From: Cercophora sp. LCS_1
Taxonomy: Eukaryota > Ascomycota > Sordariomycetes > Sordariales > Lasiosphaeriaceae
Length of the DNA stretch: 64,000 nt
Assembly (NCBI GenBank): GCA_036250225.1
Contig: JAPZLL010000006.1
Coordinates: 1,178,001-1,242,000 of the forward strand
Direction: 5' to 3'
Made by a program: the position numbers and the translations under genes. This document shows, one piece after another, positions 1-11,909 of this stretch (its first letter is position 1; each line of letters opens with the position of its first letter). Under the pieces are notes generated by a model. It made no database searches, was not told where the DNA came from, and worked only from the letters and a program-made list of their open reading frames with translations.

Positions 1-482
1 CCCTTTGGTGAGGACGAATCGTCGAGGTTGAGGGAGATGGTTGTGGCTGAGGAGGGGGTTTTCATTTCCGCTTTGATGCGGACGTCGCGGATTGTTTTTG
101 TCGGGGGAGAATCGCCATCGTGCGAGGCGCAGAGGGTGCAGGAAAAGGTCTCGCCGACGTAGGCGGAGCCAAAGGAGGGTGGGAGGTTGGTGATGGGGGA
201 GAGGATGAAGGGGGATGGGTTTGTTTGGGCTTCGCCCTGGGGTGGGGAGTAGGCGAGGGATGCTGGGATGGGGGGGTTGTGCGAGGTGGGAGGGAGGAGA
301 GGGGGTTGGAGGGGGTGTTGGGTTACGAGGGATGGGCGGGATAGGCTGGTTTGGTTGTTAGTTTGGGTACCTATAGGGGGGTTGTGTGGATGGAGACAAA
401 CTTACCGGAGGACTTTGAGGGAGACGGAATGGGGTTCTTTGACTGTTGCGTCGTGGGAGGAGGGGTAGCGTTGGTGGCTCAT
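1..482 (-). CDS. TRAPP complex subunit 13-like protein (5' part, cut by window edge)
   Basis: Partial gene reading leftward off the window. Exon 1 is 482-406 and exon 2 is 345-1, with a 60 bp intron (346-405, donor GTAAGT, acceptor CCAG). The acceptor was chosen because it is the only one that joins the frames. The protein starts MSHQRYPSSHDATV, has SLKVLRLSRPSL at about residues 20-31, then a Pro-rich linker, then LPPSFGSAYVGETFSC. This order (LKVxRL, then LPxxFGxxxxGETF) matches TRAPPC13 (DUF974), a TRAPP tethering-complex subunit acting in Golgi and autophagy membrane traffic. That assignment rests on remembered family motifs. The 3' two thirds or more lie outside the window. The next gene on this strand, ELP1, ends 261 bp upstream. 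Confidence 0.85.
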
Positions 483-743
483 TGTGGGATATCGATGACG
501 ACCACGGTGGTGGGGAGGATGAACTGGAGCTGGTGACGGGAGTGAGCCGCGTTTGGGAGACGCGATAGCTGTCCCTGCCGCGGGGCAGCGCACGGACGCA
601 GGGTTCACAGGGCTGTTCCGGCAGGCAGGTGAGCCCCTGGAACCCCCTGAATGGCTAAACAACACAACACGGGGAAATAAGGTTGGGTACCCAAGGTTTG
701 TTCATCAAAGCATGTTAACTTTTGTTTGGTCTCTAGTCTAGGT

Positions 744-3700
744 CTACGTCTTCCCGCCTAGCAACTCCAGCCTTGCAAACTCCTTGACAATGGGCGGCTC
801 CTGCTTCACCTTCATGGCTTCCAGGCTCTCCTGGAAGACACCTTGCCCACCAGCAGCCCGAAGCCCCTCTCCCTCCCCGTCCAGACCCTCCGGTGCCACC
901 GTCTCAGGGGCGGCCTCACCCCAGATCTCCTTTACCGCCAACTTGCACCCACCCAGAACGACGCCCATCAGCTCCTCAATCGTTCTCGCTCTCTCAGCCA
1001 TTCCTCGTCTGACCAACCCAAACACCAACCTTTCCACTTCCCCATTGGTAGCCTCCACCCTCTCCACCAACCTCCGCACGCTGTTAACCAAGTACTCCTC
1101 TTCGTAGACTGTCCCCTTTCTGCCTCTTGCCCGCTTCTTCTCCTCGCGTCTCCTGTTCTTGCTTGTCGCCCTGGACACATTGCTCCCCACCGTGCCGACA
1201 CTACCCTGTTTGCCGGTATAGCGAGTGAACAAGCTGGCGCTGGTACTCACCCTCGAGCTAGCAGCAATTGAGATATCATCGGGTATATCCTCTCCGGCCC
1301 GACCATATTCACCTTCGTAGAACGCAAGCGGGTCCTCCTTGGCCTTCTTCCTCAGCTCCAGGATACGCGGCACCTGCGCCTTGAGCTGCTCCTTGCAGTC
1401 GGCTAGGAACTCTGTACTGCTGGAGAATGCTTCTGTCAAACCTGTATCCACGCCGCTCTCGAGTAGATCAGGACGTTTGTGCAAGGCAACAAGACGAAGC
1501 GCATCGGCGAAGAGGTAGCCCTTGCAGTAGCACTGTATGGCGGCCTCAATCGCACCGAGGTGGTCTATATGGATGGTTGCCGCAGAAGCGTAGTCTTTTG
1601 CCTCGCGGAGCGCGTCAGCGAGGGTGCCTGCAATCTCGTTGAGTCGCTGAGCCGAGAGGGGAGGTTCCTGCTGCTGAGCAGCAAACAGACACTCCCGCCA
1701 GCAAGTCGCTCCGGACTTGATGTAGCAATCCACAGCCTCAGTAAAGCTCCCGAGCGACTCGTAGGCCAGACCTGCCTCCCTGAAGCGAGAGGCAGACTTG
1801 AGATAGGCTGCGTAGAGGTCCGTCAGTGTCCTGTGATGCTGCTCTTCGTGCCGGTAGAGACCGAGGGCCTGCTGGTAGAGGTGGTGCTTCACAACGTATT
1901 TGGTGACGTTGTCAAAGTCATTGAGGGCTTTGAGATGGCCAAGTGCCTTGTCCTTGCGCTCAAGCCTGTCGTCAATTTCAAACTGACGCTTGAGAGGCGA
2001 CATTTTGTGCAGCTCCTGGATGTATGGGAGGTACTCCCTCGGATCGCGTTGCGACTGCTGCGCCACTAACAGCGTAAGATCCAGATTGTACAAGCCAAGA
2101 GCATTGTCGTAGAGCTTATTGACGTCGACGAGGAAGCAAATGTGCTCGACCGCTTGCTCCGCCAGCCTTTCGTCCTCCTCCATGAGCTCGGCCACTACCT
2201 GTAGACCATCATCCAGCGCCGGTGGGTCTTTGCACACATTTGCAGTGATGATATTTTGGAGGTTGGCATTCTTCTGGGTCCGGAGCCTTTGCAATACAGC
2301 ATCACAAATGGTGTTGACCTTTCCGGGTTGGAGAGCCTTGGGCCCCGAGTCTGGCTGAGCCGCAGACTTTGTATCGCGATACATAGTTTGTGTGACATCC
2401 TCGTCCCTGGAAAAATTAGTCGGGCTGTTCAACCGAGCGGAAAAACTTACTTTAGTGAAGAGAGGAACAGGTCGATGTAGGCGGCATCCTTGATCTGATC
2501 GAGGAACAGGCCAACGTTTTCAAGAAACTGTGCAGGGCGGTGGTCGTAGAGGATATTCATGTCGACACGCTGAGTCCTGCACGTAGCAAAGGCCTCATCA
2601 TATCGCTTTTCCTCGATAAGCTGCCTGATTCCTGCAAGAACCATGGCTCTAGGGTAGATGGTCTCGAGGTTGCCTCGGGGCATTTGCAAAACTAGACTCA
2701 TCTTGGTCGGCATAGCCGTAACAAGCTTGCCTCCGCGCTCAATGCTCCGGCACCGCTCGTCGGTCTCTGGATCATCTCCTGGAATATCAAGATCTAAAAG
2801 CGTTAGCTCAAGCTAGATACATAGATTGCCGAGAGAACGCACCGTTTTCAGATTCTGTCAAATGCACGAATTTGACAAAGTGATTGCCTGTCGTGAAAAC
2901 GAGATGGTTTGGAGTAAGGAGAAACGAGGTGCAATTTCTGACTAGGAGTCGGGAGTTGGCATAGAGATGTCCGCTTCTCGACAGCCCAAAGGCCATGGTG
3001 CGATTATCAGACAGGACGAAGCTTGCCCATGGCAAAAGATTTGGAAATTTGGCGGAAATGGGTGCAACTTCGGCGCCAAAGACCCGGCTCAGACCACCGT
3101 CATCGTCTTGGGCAACGACCCCGTTGTTGGATGAGTAGATGGCGGCCACAGAACGCGCTCCAGTCTCCTGGCGCGATTTGTTCTCGGTGTCGAGATCGTA
3201 AAAGAAGAGATTGGGTCCCTCGTACTCCCCCTCTTGGAGTATTTGAAGTTGACGCCGCCCGGCAAAAGCAACCTGGAGTGGTGTCTCCTCATACGGCGAG
3301 GGGAGTTCTTTACCGATGGGAATGGTCTCACGCAGCTTCGGGGGAAGCAGACGAGGTCCTTTGGTTTCAAGAGAATATATGCTTATGCCGGCTTGATGGA
3401 GAACAGCCATGGCTGAGCAGTCGTCAGCGAAAGCGACGTCGATAGCCGGAGACTCTTCTCCGAGCTCAACCATGGCCATCGGTGGTGGGGCATTCGCTGT
3501 CCTGAAAGGGGTAAATTTGATGGAGTGTCCATCGATGACTGCGACTGCTCCATGATCATGAGGAGGAACCACCGGTCCCCTCCCGATCGAGAAAACGTAT
3601 TCGTCGCATATCACCTTGTCTAAGGACGTGTTAGCGGTAGAACGCAGTGTCGAGCCAGGGTAATCACCAGATGTTGTAGCAGCAAATAGCAGCGCCTTTT

Positions 3701-4856
3701 CCGAGTGCCAAACGAGACGAGGGACTCGGTCCTGGAACGGATCACAAAGTACGTCCTGCTTCAGATACCAGTGGTAGTTCCCCATGGTCCAAAGCTGCAC
3801 CCTGTCTGTGAGAATGACGGCGAGGACGCTTGAGTCCGAGTTCCACTCCAAGGCAATGTTGTCCAAGGCATCCGGCTTGTCTTTGGGCACTCGAAGAGTG
3901 AACTGTCCATGCCGAAGACCGTTCCGCTCAAAAAAGACAACGTCCACGCGGTCGGCCAGCCGTTGGATGCCAGCCATGAGGTTTCCTTCGGGCCGCCAGC
4001 TCAGACTCCCCTCGAGGCCATCAACGGGCTCACTGACGCTGTCTAGCTCTCCCTCGCGAGTATACACGCGTATCACTCTTCGGACACCTTCCTGGATATA
4101 GTTGATGGCGACATAGGCACCGTCTCCCCTCCAGCTAATGCTACACCTCCCATCGTCATTTGGGCTTGGCCTGCCTTCATCCACCTTCTCTGGAATGGTG
4201 GGGTCGCGGAGAGCCTTTGCCTTTGCTCCCTTGCCCTGGAACTGGGTCTCCTTCTTGCCCCACCCCACTGAGACATGCTTTGACATCCGTAGATCATCAG
4301 CACTAAAGTCTGTCTCCGTGACGACATCCAGATCACGGCTCATGAACACAGCCTTGCCATTGCCTGTGACAAGGACAAGCAGCTCGTCGTCGGGGGACCA
4401 ACGAGCGACAGCAATGGAAGGTTCCAAGGTGCCTACGATCTCAACGTGAGCTGCGCCCACTTCATCAGTCTCTGTGACGGTGACGATGTCGCCACCAGCC
4501 ATAATGATGCATGTGGTGAGCGTATCGCTACTGTGATGCAGCGTCCTGACGGTATCCGGAACGCCATCTTCGTTGACAATAGGGGCATCCCAAGCGGCAA
4601 CCTCCGTTGACACACTACATAATCTATTTTAGGATGTGATGCACACAGGACATGAATGATAAGATGGATCTTACAGGCAGGAGGGAACCGATGCATCTCT
4701 GGAAAGCCTAAACAGCACGATCCTCGCATCATCGGCAGTTGGGCCACTGGTGATCAAGACTTCGTCCCTAGCGGCATCCCAGCACGAAGCCGTAATGGCC
4801 GAGGCTGAGGGCGGCGCCCGGAAGACGCCGCGGCTGACGTTCCTCAAATTTCGCAT
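744..4856 (-). CDS. elp1: Elongator complex protein 1 (IKI3 family)
   Basis: Four exons: 4856-4675, 4614-2843, 2793-2451 and 2406-744, giving about 1,319 aa, normal for fungal Elp1. All introns are GT-AG and phases agree. The start at 4856 gives MRNLRNVSRGVF, the typical Elp1 N-terminus. The first 600 residues or so are the WD40 beta-propeller part. The third exon carries the conserved stretch TAMPTKMSLVLQMPRGNLET, the IKI3 signature. The C-terminal half is helical, with TPR-like segments and a basic KNRRREEKKRARGRKG patch. Elp1 is the scaffold of Elongator, which makes the cm5U-type modifications at wobble uridine 34 of tRNAs. The third intron could end at TAG (exon from 2793) or at CAG (exon from 2778). 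Both keep frame and differ by five residues. Confidence 0.96.
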
Positions 4857-5717
4857 CTTGAATGTGACGGACCAGCTTCTAGAATTTCCCACCTTCAGGT
4901 TCCTAGTGAAATCATTATCCTCCCTTGGCAGGGCCTCGGGAAATATCGGTCGCCCAAGTGGAAATCTAGTATGAGGAGAAACAGTAGTGGCGAAAAAAAC
5001 CGGTAGGTGATCCCCGGATGCGACCCAATGGACGACGCAATTTTTCTTCAAGTTCCTGGAAGGCGATATGCCTCGACGGCAGCTTTCGTCAGCTTAGACC
5101 GAGCCCCGCGAATCGTCGTCTGCGAACTCGAGTCAGTGTCAGATTAAAGCTCGACGGCGCACAGTTTCGAGGTTGAATATTTCGCTGTCGACGGCTCTTT
5201 CCTCGTGATGGAAGCGCAGGTGCCCCACAAATGTTAGTCAGTCGATTGCTCAGTGGCCTGCTCATGGCCTGTGCGAAGCCTGATGTGGCTGAAAGTACTG
5301 CGCTACCATCAATAGCCGAAAGTCGGACCAACGAGAATACGGAAAACCGCAATCCAAGAGGTTCCGAGTAGCTCGTGCAGTTGCCAGAAGGGTTTTTCTG
5401 CTTGGTGGCGGGACCGCTATTCATCCCTGCACTGCAGATCTCAGCAAATCACAGGCATGCCAGCGCCTCGGAACGCGTCGGCGGCGCAGAGCAGGGGGTG
5501 TTAGCTCGAATGCAAGTGCCACTTGAACCCAAGAAGCTTCCTGTTCCAGATCATCTCCCTTCGCGCTCACAGACCGCCAGCTCGATTCAACTCGAGCTCG
5601 TCTCATGCTTAAGAGGTCGCGCACGCACATTCGCTTTCGCGTCTGTTTGCCTATCGGTTCATCCAAGACGTTCCTCATCTCTATGTTGCGTTCAGTATAC
5701 AATTGACCTGGTCAACA
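4857..5717. promoter_or_regulatory. Divergent promoter, elp1 / DUF3984-like gene
   Basis: 861 bp between two genes transcribed away from each other. It must hold both promoters. A minus-strand open frame of about 110 codons lies here (5089-5424), but it shows no recognisable motif and sits in the expected elp1 leader. I see no tRNA or repeat. The 100 bases before the DUF3984-like start are C/T-rich, as is common in fungal leaders. Confidence 0.5.
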
Positions 5718-6797
5718 ATGGACGTAGCTTACAATCAGCACTCACACGCCGCCCGGCGGAAGAGCCGGTCCACCACCAACCTCAACCACCTCTCCCTTGC
5801 TCCCCTGACATCCAAGCTCCCGATCGAAGGCGGCGACGAGCCCGACCTCGATGCCGTCCCGCTGACACCCTCGTATCTTCAAGGCAAATCCGCCCCTGTA
5901 ACCCCGCGTCTCCTATCCCGCTCCCCGGGTCGATCCACCTCCCGCGCCGCATCCACCGTGCGCCTCCCGAAATCCAAGTCAGCCACCCACCTCTCCCACC
6001 CCTCCTCACGCCCACAGAAGCCTATCTCCCCCACCTCCAAGCGTCACAGCCACAACCCCCGGGACCGCTCCACTACCGACTCAGACTGGCTTCTCCGCGC
6101 CGGTGCCCTCATCTCCAGCGAAACGCGCGAATCCAAGGGCCAGGCCTGGCTGATCTCGCGCGCCAGTAGCACAAGCCTTGTCGGGCTTCGCGATGCCGAC
6201 GACGAAGCCTTTGACCGCGAGCTCGCTCTCGAGCGGGCCGTTCGCAGCCATGGGGGGAGTCGTCGGCACAGCGTCAGCCAGGACGATGGCGATCACGGCT
6301 CGCCGCCATACAGTCGGTATGGAAGCCGCACCCACAGTCGGGCGGCTAGTCGAAGCCGGAGCCAGCTCATGACCCCTCTTGAAGGCCGGGCATCAGCCGA
6401 TGGGTACTTCCCCGTTGGGGCGGTGGATGAGGATATCGCGGGGCCAGATTTCGTGAACCTTGACGAAGCCCTGGAGGCTGGGGAGGAGCTGGACACGAGT
6501 CTGGAAGACGAAGCATATGTGAGGCGGTTGGTGAAGAAGGGCAATGGAGGTGTTGGCACATGGTTCGGGAGCGTGCTGGGTGTCCAGCTATTCTCGGTCG
6601 AGGAGAACTCGGACGAGTCAGAAGGGGAAGAGTCAGACGGAGAAGTGGAAGAGGCGCCCGGACGATCAGAGAGCGTGAGGCGACTAGAAGCGATGACGGC
6701 TGTTGCGGAAGAGAAGATGCCCCCGCCAAAGGAGGATGCTGGCGGCTGGCATGATGCAGCCTGGCTACTGTCCGTGGCTTCGAAGGTGCTTCTCTGA
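5718..6797 (+). CDS. Disordered fungal protein, DUF3984-like
   Basis: Single exon, 359 aa. The frame opens earlier, but the ATG at 5718 (CAACAATGG) is the first and gives MDVAYNQHSHAARRKSRST. The N-terminal third is Ser/Pro/Arg-rich with NLNHLSLAPLTSKLPI, SAPVTPRLLSRSPGR and SKSATHLSH. These blocks recall the fungus-specific family DUF3984, of unknown function. Around residues 118-150 DSDWLLRAGALISSETRESK is the best-ordered part. An acidic segment follows (EENSDESEGEESDGE), and the protein ends WHDAAWLLSVASKVLL, which may form an amphipathic helix. RS-type dipeptides and TP/SP sites suggest phospho-regulation; this is inference. Function unknown. Confidence 0.85.
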   Translation: MDVAYNQHSHAARRKSRSTTNLNHLSLAPLTSKLPIEGGDEPDLDAVPLTPSYLQGKSAPVTPRLLSRSPGRSTSRAASTVRLPKSKSATHLSHPSSRPQKPISPTSKRHSHNPRDRSTTDSDWLLRAGALISSETRESKGQAWLISRASSTSLVGLRDADDEAFDRELALERAVRSHGGSRRHSVSQDDGDHGSPPYSRYGSRTHSRAASRSRSQLMTPLEGRASADGYFPVGAVDEDIAGPDFVNLDEALEAGEELDTSLEDEAYVRRLVKKGNGGVGTWFGSVLGVQLFSVEENSDESEGEESDGEVEEAPGRSESVRRLEAMTAVAEEKMPPPKEDAGGWHDAAWLLSVASKVLL

Positions 6798-9700
6798 GGT
6801 TCGGAGGCATCACATACTGAGCCGTGAACTGGACATGGCGTCGTGGCTACGATGGTGGCTGGGTTTTCAAGGACCACAACAGCCTCACAATGAATGGCTG
6901 TGGCTGACGCTGCTAGCCATTGGGCCTGACTCAGGCATTCCCATATTATAATCGGCGCGGACAACTGAACGGCCTCTCATTTATTCCGACGGACAGGGCT
7001 ACGAAACGGAGACGCTCTACCCAGTCGAGCTAGCTACCCACGCACGACCCGGAACACACACTGCCGACGAGAAGGTCTGCGGGGAGTGGCATCCTCCACG
7101 ATGATTACCTGGACAGCTGATGCCCCCGCTTGGGCGATAGAAGATTCTAGCAACATTTTGGAAGGGGTTTTGTTTATGAAGAGCACGTCTTAGGCTAGGG
7201 CGCCAGCTAATGGGTGGTTTTGTTTGTCTCTGTGATAGGTCCGGGCGCGCTGGGGGAGGAAACGAGTGGTTGTTGCTCATCCAAAAACAGGTTTTCAACG
7301 TGTTACTATGCAGTTCTGCATGCAGGTTGGCGGGATTTTGACCTCGTCCCAGATGATAAGAAAAAGGCAGATGAAACGGGACGTATGAGGGGGATGGGAT
7401 GCCGAGGTGCTTAGGGCGCGCCCAGGACGGACCCATCCAGCGTTGAGTGCTACGGCATCGCTTGTCCGAGGGACTGGGCAGGTCCCCCTATTTTGGTAAT
7501 GAATCGAGTCGATCCGGGAGAGCTGCAGGCGTTTGGAGCCTTTTGGATTATCTATTTGGTAGATCTCTTGTCGAGGCTCAAAATACAACTCAAATACTTC
7601 GTATGACCTCCGGGGAAGGGGTTGCCGGCCTCCGATTAAGGTCGACTGCGAATCCCGCCCTGGGGGAGCTTAGCGGGCCCTCTATGCCGCCCGCTACAGC
7701 CTACAGGCCCCGGACCCTCCACCGGAGTGTGGAAATGGCAGGTCACTTGAAGGAGGAATGTCCGCCTCCGCCGGGATTCCAGAAGTTGTGGCTGCCACCT
7801 CACCAGGAAATGGCCAAGCAGAACGTTCCCGTCAGCCACCTCCGCAAGCACAGAGCACTTTTCTCATGCCGGCAGCCGAGTACGACAGGAAGAGCGCCTC
7901 TTCACCGCTTTGGCGCGTGGCCGGCCCTTCAGTAACAAAGTAATGGTCCGTCGCCAGTGAATCGTCTCATGTGGTGGGTCGGTGCCGTCCCCGTCGTCAA
8001 GTCCTGGCTAGTTCCTGGTAGAATAAAAGGTATTTCGCACGCACAAGAACGTCGGAAGGATATCTATCCACTTGCTGAAAGGAATTTGAATCCGAAATCT
8101 AACTGCGTTAGTCTGTCTTTAAATGACCAAAAACGCTGCTAAGTAGACATTGTAACTTTTTTTCGACGCATAATTATGAACTGAATTCAGGGCGCCGATA
8201 TTCTTGTCATCAACTGCCCGGATATCTCATCTTGTGGAATCATCGGCCGAATCAGCGGACGGAGACACCAGTGCTTCCGTACTGTGCGCAAGAACGGAGC
8301 ATGACCTGTGCTGAGAGGGGTCTGTCCTGTCGTCTGCGTCAGGACCGTTAGTCATCTGGACGGGCCAAGGTGGTCTCTCTTCCGTCCGCTCTCGTTTCTC
8401 GCTGGCGGGCGGATCGGCACGGCACCATGCTCCCGTTTGCTTGGTAAACAGCGTTTCCTCCACTCCATATGAGTCGCGGTCGCTGTCGAAGGACCAAGCC
8501 GGATGCTCTGGACACCACTAGGTAACGACTGCGGGGCCCGACCCCGCCAGGGCGTTGGAAAGGGGGGCCTTGTTTTTTCGGGGGGATTCTGACAAGATTC
8601 TCGATTTTCTGGTCTTGTCTGCGCGCTATTTGTTCGGCGGGGGAAGCGTGAAACTCGCGGTGCCGGTATCCGGCGGGTTAGCTGGGCCCGGTGGCCCTTC
8701 GCTGCGGAACGAAAAGAACAAACGGATAAATCCTTGCAGAAGCAGAATTCCCTCCTCAGAGCCCAAAGTCTTGCGTCCTACCACTGGTTCCGTCATGCAG
8801 GGATCACTGCAACACCCCCTCGTCAACCCAGGTGGGTGCTTGGTCTGTGTGTGCCCGCGAGCGATGTCGCCATTCCCACAAAGGAGATTGGAAAGTCTTG
8901 GGAGACAGTAATCTGAATCAGTCCGCTGCGGCCTAGAACGCCAAAAGGACCGCTTTGTGGATTGTCGCTATTTATCATCCGTCGTCCGTTAGTTCCCTAG
9001 CAGAGGGGGGGGGGGGGCAGGGTAGGACGCCACTGAGGTCGGAGCGTGCTTGGACGCTGGAACAAGGACAGGAAGCGGTGCAGCCAAGCATCCTTGCAGC
9101 TGTGGTGCACCCGATGACGCCAATGGGGACCACAGCCAGGCGGAATGACGTCGGTGAGAACAGATGAACATGCGAGAGCCCCACTTGGCGCTTTGGGACT
9201 GACGGAATGATGGGAAAAAAGCAACCCCTAAAAATGGTGTGGTGGGGTTGAGGCAGCTCAAGGCTGGACCCCTCCTTTCCGCAACCAATTCGAAGCAAAG
9301 GAACAACTCCGGTAACATTCTCCTCCACCGCTTGGCCATCCGCGGATACCACCGGTACCGGCTCACCGATATCAGGTCGTAAAGAGGTTGGATGCTTCTC
9401 TCCCCAGCATGTCAAATATTCAAGGATCCCTCCGCCGCAGCCATCGCGTTTGTTCTAGACGCAGAGCTGATAGAGTCCCTGCATCGCCTCGATCCGCCTT
9501 GTGCGCCCTCTGTTGCAGCTTCACACAACCGAGACAGCATAAAATAGTTGTCGAGATGCGGCTAGATCCTCACGGGGCATATTCAGCTGCTGCGATAACC
9601 GATCAATAAACATGGCAGCCGTCCGGGGTACCGAGCACTGGTGTCTCGGCTCGGTATATCACCGTCTTCCCAAACCTTGATCTCCGTGAGTGTACATGCA

Positions 9701-11123
9701 CAAACCGATGAATGTCCCAGGCGGGGGCTTCAGCCAGCCGCACACTGTTCGTTGAACGAGACGTTTCGGCGGCAAAAGAGATAATGATAAAAAGGCTGTC
9801 CAGCTTCTGCGGCTGTATTTTGTGCAAGCAGGCGTCAAGCTAGCACTCCACAGCAACTGAAACTTGAACCAACCTTCCCGGCCATGATGAAATGGCTTCA
9901 CTCACGACAGACATGGGAATAGTGTAGGTAGATAGGGAGCACCCTGGTGTTTGGGCTGCGATCGAGTCTAGACAGTAATGCCGCTGATGGGAGACGAGGT
10001 CAGACGCTTGTGGCGGACAAAGAAGGGAACGGAATTGTTGGAGTCAAGTACTTAAGTGGCTTGCGGATTCGCATCGGCGCTTGTCTTGATGGTCCGGCCA
10101 TGTTTGAGTCCCGCACGTTTTCCACACCGTTACCTACCCCCGAGCCAGGTACCCTCCTCATCACACACGAGTGACAGGTGGATTACTATGCCACTCGGAT
10201 TGAGCCCGCTGCTCCTGCTGCTTGCTCACACAACCCTTCTTTGAGTCCGTGGTAAGTCGCAATTACCTGCCCTCTATGACGGTCCCCCACTTCCAACCGC
10301 TCATCACGGCGTTTACCCAGACCCGGTAACCATCTGGGCTCCCCCTCCACCCCGCCGCAAAAATCCGCCTCCTGCATCTCCTTGCACTCATTTCCTGATC
10401 CTAACGTTGCCGCCCAAATCAGAGTCTGTTGACTAGAAAAAACATACCCATCGCGCGCTCCTCCGGTCGCAACCTCGGTCGGTACCTGTAAGTTACTGCC
10501 GATCCACCCTCGACATCACCGTCGCTGCCAAGCTGAACCCCACCCCTCTCCGCACGCGGGCCTGACGAACACAGTTAACGCGCACATAGAAGGAAAAAAA
10601 GGAAATCGCCGCACCTTCAACAACCCCTGTTACCGTCTCCTCCTCCCATCTGCTGCAGTCCTCCAGTCGTCTGCTGAGCGGGAGTCAGTAGACCGACGTT
10701 GCAGGACGCACCTTCCACAACGCTCAAATCTCGACGCGCCAGCTGTCCGTGCTCACCAAGCGAGTCTTGTAAGTCGGCCTTTTTCCTTCATTCTCGTTGT
10801 AGAGGGCAATCCAGAGAACGAGACCATGGCTTGTACCCGGCACGGGTCTGTTTCCCGGCCGCTCTGCAAAGAACCACCTCCACGGTCGACAGGGCCGTGG
10901 GTGAACGGTTTTCTGGCCGCGTTGGGCACCTGATCGGACTGGCTTGATTCGCTCCTTCCTCCCTCCGTCCCATCTACTACTCTCCATCTGCTCCTGGGGT
11001 TGATCTCGGAGCCCTCTCAGACCACCCAGTCTATTTTCTTTGGGTCTGGTCACTTCCTCTCCTCTTCCCGCTCCTCTCGCGTCTCGTCGCCCCCCTGGAC
11101 GCTTCCCCGTACCCCTCCCAAAA
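6798..11123. other. 4.3 kb region with no supportable gene
   Basis: Many short open frames occur on both strands, but none has family motifs, convincing splice pairing or homology I can recognise. Base composition is not AT-rich, so it does not look like a RIP-degraded transposon. A run of 13 G lies at 9005-9017. From about 10,260 on the plus strand turns C/T-rich, which suggests the promoter and a long leader of ypd1. A non-coding RNA cannot be excluded. Confidence 0.4.
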
Positions 11124-11909
11124 ATGCGCAGCGCCGTTCGCAGGATCGGTGGTGGCAGCGAGCCTGCCCTGGCCCACGGCCAACTCGTGGCTCCCGCGCG
11201 CATGGCAAGCAGCAATGAGGATGAAGAATACGATAGCGTTCGTGGATTTGAGATAACCCTGTGTTCTCAAAACACCGCGGCACACGACCACAGCTAACCT
11301 AAAATGTGCAGGATACAACCGTCACGATGCGAGAATTCGAGGATCACGTCGATGTTAATACCTTCAGCCAAATCCTCGAGATGGATGAGGAGAGCCACGA
11401 CTTCAGCATGCCTCTCGTGGTTAACTTCTTCGAGCAGGCCGATGAGACTTTTGAGAAGATGGACCTTGCTCTGTAGGTTACATTCCGGCACTCCACGCTA
11501 TTAGAAGAGAGTAGTCCTCTTTAGTTTAAGGGGTTTGCGGCAAGCATGAACCCTGGGTCACGACTTGAAGTCTCAGTCAGCCTTCAACAACCCTACCAAG
11601 TCGAACGGATTCACAACTTCTTGATTGGCGCGTTGACGCTAATGCCCACCCAGCGAAGCCTCTGACCTCGGCGAACTCTCCAGGCTCGGCCATTTCCTGA
11701 AGGGGTCATCTGCTACCCTCGGCTTCACCAAGATCAAGGATAGCTGTCAGATCATCCAGCAGTACGGACATCACCTTAATGTGGATGGTTCTCCCGAAGC
11801 CGACGACAGCGTTTGCCTCAAGAGGATCACAGAGGCGCTCAAGGCCGTCAAGGTTGACAAAGAAGAGCTTAAGAAGAAGATGGACAAGTTCTTTCGCCTT
11901 GACGAGTGA
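11124..11909 (+). CDS. ypd1: Histidine-containing phosphotransfer protein Ypd1
   Basis: Three exons: 11124-11237, 11312-11472 and 11654-11909, giving 176 aa. The HPt core is clear: residues 39-91 include TFSQILEMDEESHDF and FFEQADETFEKM. Exon 3 carries LGHFLKGSSATLGF, whose histidine (about residue 105) is the phospho-accepting site of the family. Ypd1 passes phosphate from a hybrid sensor kinase to the Ssk1 and Skn7 response regulators, controlling the HOG MAPK pathway and oxidative stress genes. The N-terminus is less sure. The ATG at 11124 (CAAAAATG context) adds 26 residues to the in-frame ATG at 11202. Intron 1 would use an unusual GTTCGT donor, but has a perfect GCTAAC branch point and restores frame. 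Intron 2 is 181 bp. Confidence 0.93.

Noticed and set aside
262..262. CAG acceptor near 263 for TRAPPC13 intron 1
   Set aside because: Using it shifts the frame away from LPPSFGSAYVGETF. The acceptor at 346-348 keeps it.
1479..2069. 196-codon plus frame opposite elp1
   Set aside because: Antisense shadow of a conserved Elp1 exon.
5089..5424. 111-codon minus frame upstream of elp1
   Set aside because: No motif, and it lies in the leader region of elp1, whose start is firmly set by MRNLRNV.
9005..9017. G13 run as a structural or regulatory element
   Set aside because: A single homopolymer without flanking G tracts. Likely simple-sequence drift.
6798..11123. RIP-mutated transposon
   Set aside because: The region is not AT-rich and shows no TpA excess by eye; no terminal repeats or transposase remnants found.
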